Of a stretch of 64,000 bases of DNA, positions 42,891 to 52,434 are shown in pieces. Every line of letters begins with the position of its first letter. Position 1 is the first letter of the stretch. This DNA comes from Ga0077530 sp035565975 (GTDB taxonomy: Bacteria; Pseudomonadota; Alphaproteobacteria; Rhizobiales; Hyphomicrobiaceae), in NCBI GenBank assembly GCA_035565975.1, contig DATMRT010000074.1, forward strand, positions 40,751 to 104,750, given 5' to 3'. The translations under genes and the position numbers were made by a program. The notes under the pieces are model-generated. The model was given only the letters and a program-made list of their open reading frames with translations, was not told where the DNA came from and did not search any database.

Positions 42891-43589
42891 ATGAAGCACG
42901 TCTCCGTCATCCAGCACACACAGTCCGAATGGCTCGGCCAGATCGAGGATCATCTCGAAGGGCGCGGCGTCCGCTTCGGCTACTTCCGGCCATTCACGAC
43001 CGGGGGAGCCATTCCCCAGACGTCCGTCGTCGGCGATGGCCTCATCCTGCTCGGCGGCGGGCCATGGGGGACGTGCGCGCCCGGCCCCATCCTGCCGACG
43101 CTCGAGACGGAGCTGCGCCTTGCGCGCGCCTGCCTCATGCTCGGCAAGCCCGTCATCGGCATCGGTCTCGGCAGTCAAATCCTGGCACTGGCAGCCGATG
43201 GCGGCACCGAAGCCGCGCCGCTTGTGCTCTCGGTGGGCACGGCGCGGCGCGTGCGCGATGACGCGCTCGGCGGTCTCCTGCCGGCACAGTTCCCGAATGT
43301 CGTCTACATGCGCGACCGGCCGCGCCCACCGGACTACGCGACCATTCTTGCTACCGATGAAGCTGGCCAACCGGCGCTCTTCCAGATCGGTCCGAACGCC
43401 TTCGGCTTCACCGGCCATCCCGGCGTGCGCGGCGCCATGATCGAGGACCTGATCATGGAGTTCGAGGAAGCGCCGCCCGACCCGGCCGATGGGCTCGCCA
43501 AAATCGCGACACTTGGCACCGCCATCGACGATGCGCTCGTCCCGATCATGGCCGGTCTGATTACGGCGACCGGATGGATGGCAACCTGA
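42891..43589 (+). CDS. class I glutamine amidotransferase-like protein, catalytic Cys missing
   Basis: The product has 232 residues from MKHVSVIQHTQSEWLGQIEDHL (42891). The GATase-fold pattern is clear: GDGLILLGGGPWG, then GKPVIGIGLGSQILALA, where the nucleophile elbow GICLGHQ reads GIGLGSQ (Gly92 in the Cys position). The C-terminal His/Glu pair of the triad is also altered (FTGHPGVRGAM, no following Glu). So it cannot be a normal glutaminase and may bind a ligand or act in a complex. Function unknown. It converges with the GST gene. Confidence 0.85.
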   Translation: MKHVSVIQHTQSEWLGQIEDHLEGRGVRFGYFRPFTTGGAIPQTSVVGDGLILLGGGPWGTCAPGPILPTLETELRLARACLMLGKPVIGIGLGSQILALAADGGTEAAPLVLSVGTARRVRDDALGGLLPAQFPNVVYMRDRPRPPDYATILATDEAGQPALFQIGPNAFGFTGHPGVRGAMIEDLIMEFEEAPPDPADGLAKIATLGTAIDDALVPIMAGLITATGWMAT

Positions 43590-43592
43590 GCC

Positions 43593-44219
43593 TCAACCCG
43601 GAATGGCCGCAGCCTTGAAGGGCGCAAGTGCCTCGCAGCGCGCAGCGAACTTCGCGACATTCGGCGCCTTCTCCGCGAGCCCCAGGTTTGGACGCACGAT
43701 CTGCGCGAACGTGAAGCCGACGGCCGTCGTGATATCGGCCTGGCTCATGCGCGGCGTGCCGGCCATCCACTCGTCCGGCCCGAGCTTTTCCGCGATGGCA
43801 TCCAGATATTCGAATCCCGAGATGACCTGCGCATCGTTGTGCCGGACCCAAGGCTTGTGAACCTTCTCCTCCGGACGGAAGCGGTACTCGTAGGCCGACC
43901 ATACCGCCTTGTCGACGGCACCGAGCGCCACGGTCGTGAGCTTGAGGACGTGACGCCTCTCCGCACCACGCTCCGGCACGAGCCGCTTCTCCGGCCCGGC
44001 GATCTCGTCGAGGTAGTCGAGGATGACGGCGCTGTCGATCAAGGCCTCGCCGTCCTCGAGAACGAGCGTCGGCACGCGCGTCAGCGGGTTGTGCGGGGAG
44101 ACGAGTTCGGGCTTGTCGAAGACCGGCACCGCATCGAGCATGAAGGGGATCTCCATCGCATTGAGGCTGACCGCCGTGCGGCGCACGTAGGGAGATCTCA
44201 GGATGCCGATCAGTCGCAT
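43593..44219 (-). CDS. glutathione S-transferase family protein
   Basis: The product has 208 residues with an N-terminal thioredoxin-like domain (LIGILRSPYVRRTAVSLNAMEIPF, then cis-Pro RVPTLVLEDGEALIDSAVILDYL) and a helical C-terminal domain. The Ser in SPYVRR is the likely glutathione-activating residue. Substrate unknown; roles in detoxification or oxidative stress are typical. It is convergent with the amidotransferase-like gene, 3 bases apart. Confidence 0.92.
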   Translation of the reverse strand: MRLIGILRSPYVRRTAVSLNAMEIPFMLDAVPVFDKPELVSPHNPLTRVPTLVLEDGEALIDSAVILDYLDEIAGPEKRLVPERGAERRHVLKLTTVALGAVDKAVWSAYEYRFRPEEKVHKPWVRHNDAQVISGFEYLDAIAEKLGPDEWMAGTPRMSQADITTAVGFTFAQIVRPNLGLAEKAPNVAKFAARCEALAPFKAAAIPG

Positions 44220-44389
44220 GGTGTTCCTCGCGGTTGGATGTGGCGCGGCGGCGCTTCGGCGCAGGCCCGCCTATCTGGGGGCATTGGACGGCCGGCATCA
44301 AGGCCACACTTCTGGTTCTTGGCATCGGCGGACGATACAGTCGGTAATGAAGCCCCCGCAGTGGGGCGATACTCTCGGGAGGAATGCCG

Positions 44390-44851
44390 ATGCCCATCCG
44401 CAGACTGGTCCTTGCGGGCACCTTGCTGATCGCTACGGTGTTCCCTGCAATCGCCGCCGACCGCGCCAAGGCGACGCTCGCCTGCAAGACCGCCCCTGGT
44501 CCCGAATTCGCCTACGATTGCACGCTCGGCCTCGCCAATGCGCGGACGGGGGCCCCCCTCGACGGGGCGACGATCGTCCTCGGTGCGGACATGCCGTCCA
44601 TGCCGATGGTGCACAACGTGCCGCCGTTCACATTCAAGCCGACAGGGAAACCGGGGCAGTACGAGGCGCGAATCCAGCTCGACATGTATGGACCCTGGGC
44701 CATCAAGCTGCGCATAAGCGGGCCGCTGCGCGATGAGGTGGTGGCCGTCTACCAATTCGGAGCCGAGGGTTCTGAGCTGCGCAAGCGCAGCGGATCAGGC
44801 AGCAAGCCCGGCCACGAGCCAGCCCCGAAGCCCGGTCAGCACCGCCACTGA
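44390..44851 (+). CDS. exported FixH/YtkA-like domain protein
   Basis: The product has 153 residues. The start at 44390 gives MPIRRLVLAGTLLIATVFPAIAADR, a clear signal peptide, and GGGAGG lies 7 bases upstream (the ATG at 44384 would be too close to it). The mature part is an immunoglobulin-like YtkA/FixH domain (TIVLGADMPSMPMVHNVPPFTFKPTG, GQYEARIQLDMYGPWAIKLRI). Such domains occur near copper or cytochrome oxidase genes, but none is here. The tail is Lys/Gly/Pro/His-rich. Function unknown. Confidence 0.8.
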   Translation: MPIRRLVLAGTLLIATVFPAIAADRAKATLACKTAPGPEFAYDCTLGLANARTGAPLDGATIVLGADMPSMPMVHNVPPFTFKPTGKPGQYEARIQLDMYGPWAIKLRISGPLRDEVVAVYQFGAEGSELRKRSGSGSKPGHEPAPKPGQHRH

Positions 44852-45017
44852 GCCGTGATTGATCTGAGTTGCGAAATTCCGACCTGGGAGGTCGCGGATG
44901 CAGGCATGTGATCAAGGTGATATCAACAGCCTCGGTACGGTTCGCGGGACACCGTGAGCCGGGACCGCTGCGGCGGCGCACAGCGCGCTACCGGGCGGAG
45001 GAAATGCAGGCAACCAC

Positions 45018-45557
45018 TTGAGCATACCCAATCTCATCACGCTTGGCCGTGTCATCTTCATTCCGATCATTTTCTGGCTGCTCGTGAGCGGCCAGACGCG
45101 CGCGGCATTCCTGCTGTTCGTGCTCGCGGGCATCACTGATGCCGTCGACGGCTGGCTCGCGAAGAGCTGGGACATGAAGACCGAGCTCGGCGCCTATCTC
45201 GATCCAATGGCCGACAAGCTGCTGATCGTCTCGATCTATGTGGCGCTCGGCGTCGCGGGGCAGCTTCCGTCGTGGCTCGTGATCGCGGTCGTCTCGCGCG
45301 ACATCCTGATCGTGCTCGGGGTAGTATTGTGCTGGATCATCGGCAAGCCGGTCGAAATCCAGCCGCACATCGTGAGCAAGGCGAACACCGTGAGCCAGCT
45401 CGTCCTTGCGGCGCTCGTGCTCGCGGACGAAGGGTTCACGCTCGGCCTCGGCGGGCTCAGGACGGGGCTGATCTGGCTGACAGCGGTGCTGACGGCGTCA
45501 TCGCTTGCTGTTTACGTGCGCACATGGATCGCGCATTTGGCCGGGGACGGCCGCTGA
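45018..45557 (+). CDS. CDP-alcohol phosphatidyltransferase family protein
   Basis: The product has 179 residues, multi-pass membrane. The start is TTG 45018 (AGG of GCAGG 7 bases upstream), as the sequence MSIPNLITLGRVIFIPIIF begins a standard PgsA N-terminus. The phosphotransferase motif is DAVDGWLAK, then GAYLDPMADK, with Lys in place of the usual Arg. It is probably phosphatidylglycerophosphate synthase-like, but the precise alcohol is not certain. Just before it an RBS GGAGG precedes a 5-codon frame (ATG 45004) that ends on the TTG start. It leads the AI-2E/hda/ppk1/ppx run. Confidence 0.88.
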   Translation: MSIPNLITLGRVIFIPIIFWLLVSGQTRAAFLLFVLAGITDAVDGWLAKSWDMKTELGAYLDPMADKLLIVSIYVALGVAGQLPSWLVIAVVSRDILIVLGVVLCWIIGKPVEIQPHIVSKANTVSQLVLAALVLADEGFTLGLGGLRTGLIWLTAVLTASSLAVYVRTWIAHLAGDGR

Positions 45558-45627
45558 GGCGTAGGTGGTCCGTGACCGACTGGTCGCCGGCCGATGCCAT
45601 TGACGCAATTGCCTGGAAGGAACCCCT

Positions 45628-46755
45628 GTGGCGAACGACGACAACAGCGCGCCGCGTCCCCCTCTCCGCACGAACCGGCATCTCACGTTCTGGCTCATCG
45701 CGGCGATGTTGTTCCTGGGGCTGGTGTGGCTCCTGAATGACATCCTGCTGCCGTTCGTCGTCGGGGCAGCCATCGCCTTCTTCCTGAACCCGCTCGCCGA
45801 TCGATTGGCTCAGACAGGCATGGGCCGCACCGCGGCTTCAGCCCTCATCATCATCGTTGCGGCGCTGACGCTGGTGCTGCTCTTGATCCTGCTCGGTCCT
45901 CTCGTCGCCGATCAGCTCCGCCAGCTCGCGGAGAAGCTGCCGGGCGACATCAAGCGCCTCCTCGTACTCGTCGAAGGCTTCGGCCGCGCGTGGCTCGGCG
46001 GGCGCTATGACGAGATACAGGCGAGCTTCGAGCGCGGCCTCGCCGGCATGGCGCAGAGCTGGACGACGAGCATGGGCTGGGCTGTCCAGCAGGTGTGGGA
46101 TCGCGGGCTCGCGCTCGTCAATCTGCTGTCGCTCGTGCTGATCACGCCGGTTGTCGCATTCTACCTTCTCGCCGATTGGCCCCGCGTCGTCTCCCGCATC
46201 GACGACGCCCTGCCACGCGATCACGCGCCGACCATCCGCGCGCTTGCCGGCGAGATCAACGACGCCATCGCCGCGTTCGTGCGCGGCCAGGGCACGATCT
46301 GCCTGATTCTCGCAGTGATCTATTCGGTTGGGCTCTCGTTGATCGGGCTGCGCTATGCGCTGCTTATCGGCTTGGCTGTCGGCCTGATGAGCTTCGTCCC
46401 CGTGATCGGCGGTGCTCTTGGGCTCCTTCTGGCCGGCGGCGTCGCCATTGCCCAAGGCTGGCCGGACCTGATGCTCCTGATCAAGGTCGTCGCGCTTTTT
46501 GCCGCGACGTCGGTCGTGGATAGCGGACTGCTGTCCCCGCGCATCGTCGGACCGCGCGTCGGCCTGCATCCGGTGTGGCTGATCTTCGCGGTGCTCGCCT
46601 TCGGCAGCCTGTTTGGCCTGGTCGGCGTTCTCATTGCCGTGCCGGTTGCCGCTGCCATCGCCGTTCTTGTTCGCTTCGCAGTTCGCCTCTATCTCGAGAG
46701 CGAGGTTTATCGTGGCACACCGCCGCCTCCAGGCAATGAGGGCCCGGCCGCATGA
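45628..46755 (+). CDS. AI-2E family transporter (permease)
   Basis: The product has 375 residues. GTG 45628 follows GGAAGGAA. It has eight or so membrane segments of the YdiK/TqsA-like family: FWLIAAMLFLGLVWLLNDILLP, IKRLLVLVEGFGRAWLGG as a large extracytoplasmic loop, and the conserved RYALLIGLAVGLMSFVPVIGG and ATSVVDSGLLSPRIVG. Such permeases are often of unknown substrate; AI-2 export is not implied. It overlaps hda by the 4-base ATGA, so the two are translationally coupled. Confidence 0.92.
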   Translation: MANDDNSAPRPPLRTNRHLTFWLIAAMLFLGLVWLLNDILLPFVVGAAIAFFLNPLADRLAQTGMGRTAASALIIIVAALTLVLLLILLGPLVADQLRQLAEKLPGDIKRLLVLVEGFGRAWLGGRYDEIQASFERGLAGMAQSWTTSMGWAVQQVWDRGLALVNLLSLVLITPVVAFYLLADWPRVVSRIDDALPRDHAPTIRALAGEINDAIAAFVRGQGTICLILAVIYSVGLSLIGLRYALLIGLAVGLMSFVPVIGGALGLLLAGGVAIAQGWPDLMLLIKVVALFAATSVVDSGLLSPRIVGPRVGLHPVWLIFAVLAFGSLFGLVGVLIAVPVAAAIAVLVRFAVRLYLESEVYRGTPPPPGNEGPAA

Positions 46756-47453
46756 GCCGCACGCGCGAGCAGTTTGTCTTCGACTGGGGCGCCCGCCCCG
46801 CACTCGGCGCGGAGGATTTTCTCGTCGGTGCGTCGAACGCTGCGGCGGTCGCGCTCGTCGACCGATGGCCGGACTGGTCGATGTCCTCGGCGCTGGTGGT
46901 CGGGCCACCGCAAAGCGGCAAGAGCCATCTCGCGCACGTCTGGGAGCTCCGCTCCGAAGCGGTCATGCTCTCGGCCGCCGACCTCGGCGAGGCGCGCGTG
47001 CCGGAGTTGATGGGCCGGCCAGCCGTCGTGGTGGAGGACATCGACCGCGGTATCGCGTCGGAACAGGCGCTCTTTCACCTGCTGAACCTGGCGCGCGAGC
47101 AGCGCACGTCCCTTCTGCTCACGTCGCGCATCCCGGCCGGGGAACTCACGGTGGCGTTGCCGGATTTACGTTCCAGGTTGCGGGCGCTCGCCATGACCGA
47201 GATCGGCACGCCCGACCAGACGCTGCTGACCGCCGTCCTCGTCAAGCTCCTGGCTGACCGCCAGATCACGGTGGGCCCCGCGGTCGTGCATTATCTGGCC
47301 CGGGAGCTGGAACGCTCCTTCGCCGCAGCGGCGGGTCTGGTGGAGGTGATCGACCGGCTCTCGCTCGCCCAGCGCCGTCCCGTGACCCGCGCTCTCGCAG
47401 CAGAGGCTCTCGGCGCCTTGCGGGCCGCCGAACGAGGCGAAAAAAGCGATTGA
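46752..47453 (+). CDS. hda: DnaA-like regulatory inactivator (Hda/HdaA family)
   Basis: The product has 233 residues. It is a DnaA domain III AAA+ module without domains I and IV. The Walker A motif GPPQSGKS is at 51-58, and Walker B-like VVVEDIDRG and LLTSRIPAGE follow; the arginine finger region LRSRLRA is present. Hda binds the sliding clamp and triggers DnaA-ATP hydrolysis after initiation, so it guards against over-replication. The N-terminal REQFVFDW resembles the clamp-binding QLxxF-like motif. ATGA overlap with the permease upstream; ppk1 follows. Confidence 0.92.
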   Translation: MSRTREQFVFDWGARPALGAEDFLVGASNAAAVALVDRWPDWSMSSALVVGPPQSGKSHLAHVWELRSEAVMLSAADLGEARVPELMGRPAVVVEDIDRGIASEQALFHLLNLAREQRTSLLLTSRIPAGELTVALPDLRSRLRALAMTEIGTPDQTLLTAVLVKLLADRQITVGPAVVHYLARELERSFAAAAGLVEVIDRLSLAQRRPVTRALAAEALGALRAAERGEKSD

Positions 47454-47562
47454 ACATCGATCAAAAACGCCGACATTTGAATGTCGTAAGACAATGGCAG
47501 CTATAATCCCTTCAGGCCGCATTCTTCAGACGACGCACGACCATGCGGCAAGGGAGAGAGCT

Positions 47563-49767
47563 GTGTCGGGCAGCAAGGCGCGCCAGCGCGCAAAGATCGA
47601 GGCGAACACGCCGGAACAGGTGGAGGTGCCGCAGGGCCCAGCGCGCTACTACAACCGCGAGCTGTCCTGGCTGCAGTTCAACACGCGCGTGCTGGACGAA
47701 GCGCGCAATCGCCGCCATCCCATCCTCGAGCGCCTGCGCTTTCTCTCGATCTCGGCCTCGAACCTCGACGAATTCTACATGGTCCGCGTCGCGGGCTTGC
47801 ACGGCCAGGTCAAGGCCAAGGTCGCGAACCTGAGCAACGACGGACTGACACCTGCCCAGCAGCTCGACGCCATCAACAAATTCGTCGCCGGCCTTTCCGC
47901 CGAGCAGCAGGCCTGCTGGAACGACATCAGCCGTGACATGGCCGAAGCGGGCATCGTCATCGTCTCACCCGATCAGCTCACCAAAGACGAGCAGACCTGG
48001 CTCGAGACCTATTTCATGACGCACGTCTTCCCGCTGCTGACGCCGATCGCCGTCGATCCCGCGCATCCTTTCCCCTTCATCCCTAACCGCGGCTTCACGC
48101 TCGGCCTCGAACTCGCAAAGAAGAAGGGCGGCGAGGCCATGCACGCGCTGATGCCCGTGCCCGCGCCGGTCGATCGCTTCCTGCGCCTGCCCGCGGGCGA
48201 GGATGCGAGCGCCATCCGCTTCATGCGCATCGAGACGCTGATCGGCCACTTCGCCTCGTTCCTCTTTCCCGGCTACGAGGTCAAACGGCAGGGCGCGTTC
48301 CGCATCCTGCGTGACAGCGATATCGAGGTCGAGGAAGAGGCCGAAGACCTCGTGCGCTCATTCGAAAGCGCGCTGAAGCGTCGCCGCCGCGGGTCGGTCA
48401 TCCGGCTCGAGATCGACGCCAACATGCCGCAGGAACTGCGCGTCTTCGTCGTCGAGCAGCTCAGGGTCGGCGAAGCGGACACGTACGTGCAGGAAGGTCT
48501 GCTCGGTCTCGGCGACACCTCGCAGCTCATCGTGGACGATCGGCCGGATCTCGTTTTCCCGCCCTTCAACATCCGCTTTCCCGAGCGCATTCGCGAGTAC
48601 AACGGCGACTGCTTCGCCGCCATCAAGGCGAAGGACATCGTCGTCCATCACCCCTACGAATCCTTCGACGTCGTCGTGCAGTTTCTGCGACAGGCGGGCG
48701 CCGATCCGGACGTGCTTGCGATCAAGTGGACGCTCTATCGCACCTCGAAGGACAGCCCGATCGTGCGCGCGCTCAAGGAGGCCGCGGAGATGGGCAAGTC
48801 CGTCACCGCGGTGATCGAGCTCAAGGCCCGCTTCGACGAGGCGGCCAACATCCGCCTGGCGCGTGATCTCGAAGCCTCGGGTGTGCACGTGGTCTATGGC
48901 TTCATCGAGCTGAAGACTCATGCCAAGCTCGGCATGATCGTCAGGAAGGAAGGCGCCGACCTCGTCTCCTACTGCCATATCGGCACGGGCAACTATCACC
49001 CGCAGACGGCGCGCATCTACACGGACCTCTCGTTCTTCACGGCCGATGCGGCGATCGCGCGGGACGTGAATCGCATTCTCAATTTCGTAACGGGCTACGG
49101 CGAGCAGGCCGAGCTCGAGACCATGGCGGCGAGCCCCTTCGGCATCAGGAAGCGCATCCTGGAGAGCATCCGGGCGGAAACCGAGCACGCGCGTGCCGGC
49201 CGCCCCGCCGCCATCTGGATGAAGATGAACGCGCTCGTGGACACGCAGGTCATCGAGGCGCTTTACGAAGCCTCCAATGCCGGCGTCGAGATTGATCTCG
49301 TCGTGCGCGGCATCTGCTGCCTCAGACCCGGCATCCCCGGCATGTCCGAGAACATCCGCGTCAAAAGCATCATCGGGCGCTTCCTGGAGCACGGCCGCAT
49401 CTACTGCTTCGGCGGTGGACATGGGCTCCCCCATCCGGAGGCGATCGTGTATATCAGCTCCGCGGACATGATGCCGCGTAACCTCGACCGGCGTGTTGAG
49501 GCCATGGTGCCGGTGACCAACCCGACGGTGCACGCGCAGATCCTCGATCAGATCATGACGGCGAACCTGAAAGACAATCAGCAGAGCTGGCTCGTCCTAC
49601 CCGACGGATCGAGCCGCCGGATGGCGCCCGACGATGGTGAGAAGCCTTTCAACGCGCACGAGTACTTCATGTTCAACCCGAGCCTCTCCGGGCGCGGGCA
49701 GTCGTTGAAGAGCAATTCGCCGCCGCGCTTCAAGCTCGAAGACAGGGACGAAAGCAGCAGGCAGTGA
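47563..49767 (+). CDS. ppk1: polyphosphate kinase 1
   Basis: The product has 734 residues. The frame opens at ATG 47494, but the GTG at 47563 has AGGGAGAG 5-9 bases upstream and begins just ahead of the conserved RYYNRELSWLQFNTRVLDEA, so it is preferred. SNLDEFYMVRVAGL, KWTLYRTSKDSPIV, YGFIELKTHAKLGMIVR (autophosphorylated His region) and ARIYTDLSFFTAD are typical. It makes long polyphosphate from ATP reversibly at the inner membrane. It shares GTGA with ppx, so kinase and phosphatase are coupled. Confidence 0.97.
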   Translation: MSGSKARQRAKIEANTPEQVEVPQGPARYYNRELSWLQFNTRVLDEARNRRHPILERLRFLSISASNLDEFYMVRVAGLHGQVKAKVANLSNDGLTPAQQLDAINKFVAGLSAEQQACWNDISRDMAEAGIVIVSPDQLTKDEQTWLETYFMTHVFPLLTPIAVDPAHPFPFIPNRGFTLGLELAKKKGGEAMHALMPVPAPVDRFLRLPAGEDASAIRFMRIETLIGHFASFLFPGYEVKRQGAFRILRDSDIEVEEEAEDLVRSFESALKRRRRGSVIRLEIDANMPQELRVFVVEQLRVGEADTYVQEGLLGLGDTSQLIVDDRPDLVFPPFNIRFPERIREYNGDCFAAIKAKDIVVHHPYESFDVVVQFLRQAGADPDVLAIKWTLYRTSKDSPIVRALKEAAEMGKSVTAVIELKARFDEAANIRLARDLEASGVHVVYGFIELKTHAKLGMIVRKEGADLVSYCHIGTGNYHPQTARIYTDLSFFTADAAIARDVNRILNFVTGYGEQAELETMAASPFGIRKRILESIRAETEHARAGRPAAIWMKMNALVDTQVIEALYEASNAGVEIDLVVRGICCLRPGIPGMSENIRVKSIIGRFLEHGRIYCFGGGHGLPHPEAIVYISSADMMPRNLDRRVEAMVPVTNPTVHAQILDQIMTANLKDNQQSWLVLPDGSSRRMAPDDGEKPFNAHEYFMFNPSLSGRGQSLKSNSPPRFKLEDRDESSRQ

Positions 49768-51305
49768 CCTTTGCTGAGGACAGAGACGGCCAATCGATGG
49801 GGCTCGATGGGCTCGAGCCGATCTCGGTGGTCGATATCGGGTCCAACTCGGTGCGCCTCGTGGTCTACGAGGGGGCTATCCGCAGCCCGGCGCCGCTCTT
49901 CAATGAAAAGGTCCTTTGCGGTCTCGGCCGCACGGTCGCCTCGACCGGCCGGCTCGACGCCGACGCCGTCGAGCGCGCCATCGAGGCGCTGCGCCGCTTC
50001 CATGCCATCAATCGCGTGCTCGGCGTGAAGAACGTGCGCGTAATCGCGACCGCCGCCGTGCGCGAAGCCCAGAACGGGGCCGAGTTCATTGCGCGCGGCG
50101 AGCAGGCGATCGGCGCGGGCATCTCGGTCCTCTCCGGCGCGCGCGAGGCGGAGCTTGCCGCGAGCGGTACGCTCATGGGCATTCCCACCGCCGACGGCAT
50201 CGCCGGCGATCTCGGCGGCGGCAGCCTCGAGCTGATCGATATCGCCGGGGCTCACACGACCGCCTCCGCGACGCTGCCGCTCGGCGGCCTGAGATTGATC
50301 GATACATCGGGAGGCAAAGTCGACCGGGCCATCGAAATCGTCGATGCGAGCCTGGCCGAGTTGCCATGGATCTCCGCCGGCGAGGGCCGCACTTTCTATG
50401 CCGTCGGTGGCACATGGCGCTCGCTCGCCAAGCTGCACATGGATCTGCGCAACTATCCGCTGCGCGTCATGCACGGCTACAGCATCGAGAACCGCGCCTG
50501 CATCGAATTCTGCGAAAGCATCCGCAAGGCGAAGAAACCTTCCGACATCCGCGGCATCGAGGAAGTCGCACGCGCGCGCCGCGAGGTGCTGCCCTATGGC
50601 GCCCTGGTGCTCGAGCGCGTGCTCAGGCGCATGCGGCCGAAGGAAGTGGTCTTCTCCGTCTACGGCGTGCGCGAGGGGCTGGTCTTCAGCCTGCTTTCGC
50701 CCGCCGAGCGCGATCGCGACCCGCTGCTCGCCTTCTGCGAGGATCATGCGCGCCTCTATTCGCGCTCGCTCGCGCACGCCCGCGAGCTTTGCGCCTGGAC
50801 GGACGCGATCTTCGTTGAGCCGGGGCCAAAGGAGACCCAGGAAGAGCAGCGCCTGCGCCATGCCGCCTGCCTGATCTCGGACGTCGGCTGGCGGGCGCAT
50901 CCGGATCACCGCGGCGAGCAGAGCCTCAATGCCGTCGCCCACGCCGGCCTCGGCGGTATCGATCACGAGGGCCGCGTCTTCCTCGCTCTCACGGTGTATT
51001 TCCGCCACGTCGGTACCGGGCGTGTCTCGGGCGGCGAGGACGAGCTCCCGTCGGCGCTGAGGGCACTGGTCTCGCGGCGGGCCCTGCGGCGGGCCCGCAT
51101 TCTCGGCGCCGCGATCCGCTCCGCACACATGCTCTCGATCGGGCGAGCGGGGATCATCGATGAGACGCCGCTTAGTTACGAATCCGGCCGGCTGGTGCTG
51201 TCGCTGCCGCCAACCCATCGCGACCTCGACGGCGAGCGGCTACGACGCCGCTTCGAGGTGCTGGCCGAGCTCGTCGACCAGAAGCCTGAGATTCGCTACA
51301 CTTAA
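49764..51305 (+). CDS. ppx: exopolyphosphatase (Ppx/GppA family)
   Basis: The product has 513 residues. GTG 49764 overlaps the ppk1 stop as GTGA; an in-frame ATG lies 33 bases later (49797). ASKHA-fold motifs: VVDIGSNSVRLVVYEG, VRVIATAAVREAQNGAEF, GDLGGGSLELIDI and a C-terminal HD-like helical part (HAGLGGIDHEGRVFLALTVYFRH). It cleaves polyphosphate (or pppGpp) from the end. The tight link with ppk1 suggests joint control of polyphosphate level. Confidence 0.95.
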   Translation: MTFAEDRDGQSMGLDGLEPISVVDIGSNSVRLVVYEGAIRSPAPLFNEKVLCGLGRTVASTGRLDADAVERAIEALRRFHAINRVLGVKNVRVIATAAVREAQNGAEFIARGEQAIGAGISVLSGAREAELAASGTLMGIPTADGIAGDLGGGSLELIDIAGAHTTASATLPLGGLRLIDTSGGKVDRAIEIVDASLAELPWISAGEGRTFYAVGGTWRSLAKLHMDLRNYPLRVMHGYSIENRACIEFCESIRKAKKPSDIRGIEEVARARREVLPYGALVLERVLRRMRPKEVVFSVYGVREGLVFSLLSPAERDRDPLLAFCEDHARLYSRSLAHARELCAWTDAIFVEPGPKETQEEQRLRHAACLISDVGWRAHPDHRGEQSLNAVAHAGLGGIDHEGRVFLALTVYFRHVGTGRVSGGEDELPSALRALVSRRALRRARILGAAIRSAHMLSIGRAGIIDETPLSYESGRLVLSLPPTHRDLDGERLRRRFEVLAELVDQKPEIRYT

Positions 51306-51527
51306 TAGGTGCTTAGCAGCATCCGGCAACGGGTACGCGGCACGCGTGATCTATTGGACATCGATGTGGATTGGCGCGAAGTTGCCGAAATCCCGCGCTA
51401 GATCATGATTGTTGCAGATGGGAGGATGCCACAGTTCCATCAGCAGCACGAATCGCGCTCTCTGGCCGGACGGCAGTGAGCGTTTTGTTTTGGTGCCGGG
51501 TTTCAAAACGGGCTGACACGCGGTCTC

Positions 51528-52433
51528 ATGTCTGAAGACCTCTATACGGTTCTGGGCGTAGTCAGGGGCGCACAGGACGACGAGATCAGGCGGGCCTATC
51601 GGCGCCTCGCCAAAGAGCTCCATCCCGACGTGCGTCCGGACGATCCGGCCGCCAGCGACCGCTTCAAGCGTGTCACGGCCGCCTATGACATTCTCGGCGA
51701 TGCCACCAAGCGGCGCCGCTACGACGACGGCGAGATCGACGCCCACGGCGAGCCCGTGCGGACCTACGCGCGCAATGGCGCCGGCGCCGGCTGGCCCAAT
51801 GGCTTCGCGGGAGCTGCCAATGGCGCGCGCGATACCGGCGGCGTCAGCGATATCTTCTCCGATCTCTTCGGCGGACGCGGCGCGCGCGGCCCCGGCTTCA
51901 GCCTGCGCGGCCAGGATGTCCGCTACACGCTCGACGTCGACTTCATGGAGGCCGTCAGCGGCACCAAGAAGCGGGTGACCATGCCCGAGGGCGGCACGCT
52001 CGACCTGGCCGTGCCCGAAGGCGTCGCCGACGGACAGGTGCTGCGGCTCAAGGGGAAAGGTGCACCGGGCCTGCGCGGCGGCGAGAACGGCGATGCGCTC
52101 GTCGAGATCCGCGTCCGTCCGCACGCGAAGTTCAAGCGCATCGGCAACGACATCCTGCTCGAGCTGCCGATCTCGATCGACGAGGCCGTGCTCGGCGGCA
52201 AGATCGAGGTCGCGACGATCTCCGGCCGCGTCGCACTGCAGATACCCAAGGGCACGAGCTCGGGGCGCATTTTCCGCCTCAAGGGCAAGGGCGTGCGCAG
52301 CACGACGGATGGCACCATCGGTGACCAGCTCGTGACCATCCGAATCGTCATGCCGGAGAACGTCGACGAGTCGCTCTCCTACTTCATGGCCGAGTGGCGC
52401 CAGCGCAATCGCTACGATCCCGGGCGGGATTGA
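51528..52433 (+). CDS. DnaJ-class co-chaperone (CbpA-like, no zinc finger)
   Basis: The product has 301 residues: J domain 1-65 with HPD at residues 32-34 (ELHPDVRPDD), Gly-rich linker 70-125 (GGVSDIFSDLFGGRGARG), and two C-terminal substrate-binding domains (VTMPEGGTLDLAVPEGVADGQVLRLKGKG). No CxxCxGxG repeats, so a class B J-protein. It stimulates DnaK in protein folding. The gene begins 222 bases after ppx and runs toward rsmA with only 1 base between stops. Confidence 0.93.
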   Translation: MSEDLYTVLGVVRGAQDDEIRRAYRRLAKELHPDVRPDDPAASDRFKRVTAAYDILGDATKRRRYDDGEIDAHGEPVRTYARNGAGAGWPNGFAGAANGARDTGGVSDIFSDLFGGRGARGPGFSLRGQDVRYTLDVDFMEAVSGTKKRVTMPEGGTLDLAVPEGVADGQVLRLKGKGAPGLRGGENGDALVEIRVRPHAKFKRIGNDILLELPISIDEAVLGGKIEVATISGRVALQIPKGTSSGRIFRLKGKGVRSTTDGTIGDQLVTIRIVMPENVDESLSYFMAEWRQRNRYDPGRD

Positions 52434-52434
52434 G

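Noticed and set aside
49578..51218. A 546-codon minus frame opposite ppx
   Set aside because: Antisense shadow of ppx, low-complexity, no domain.
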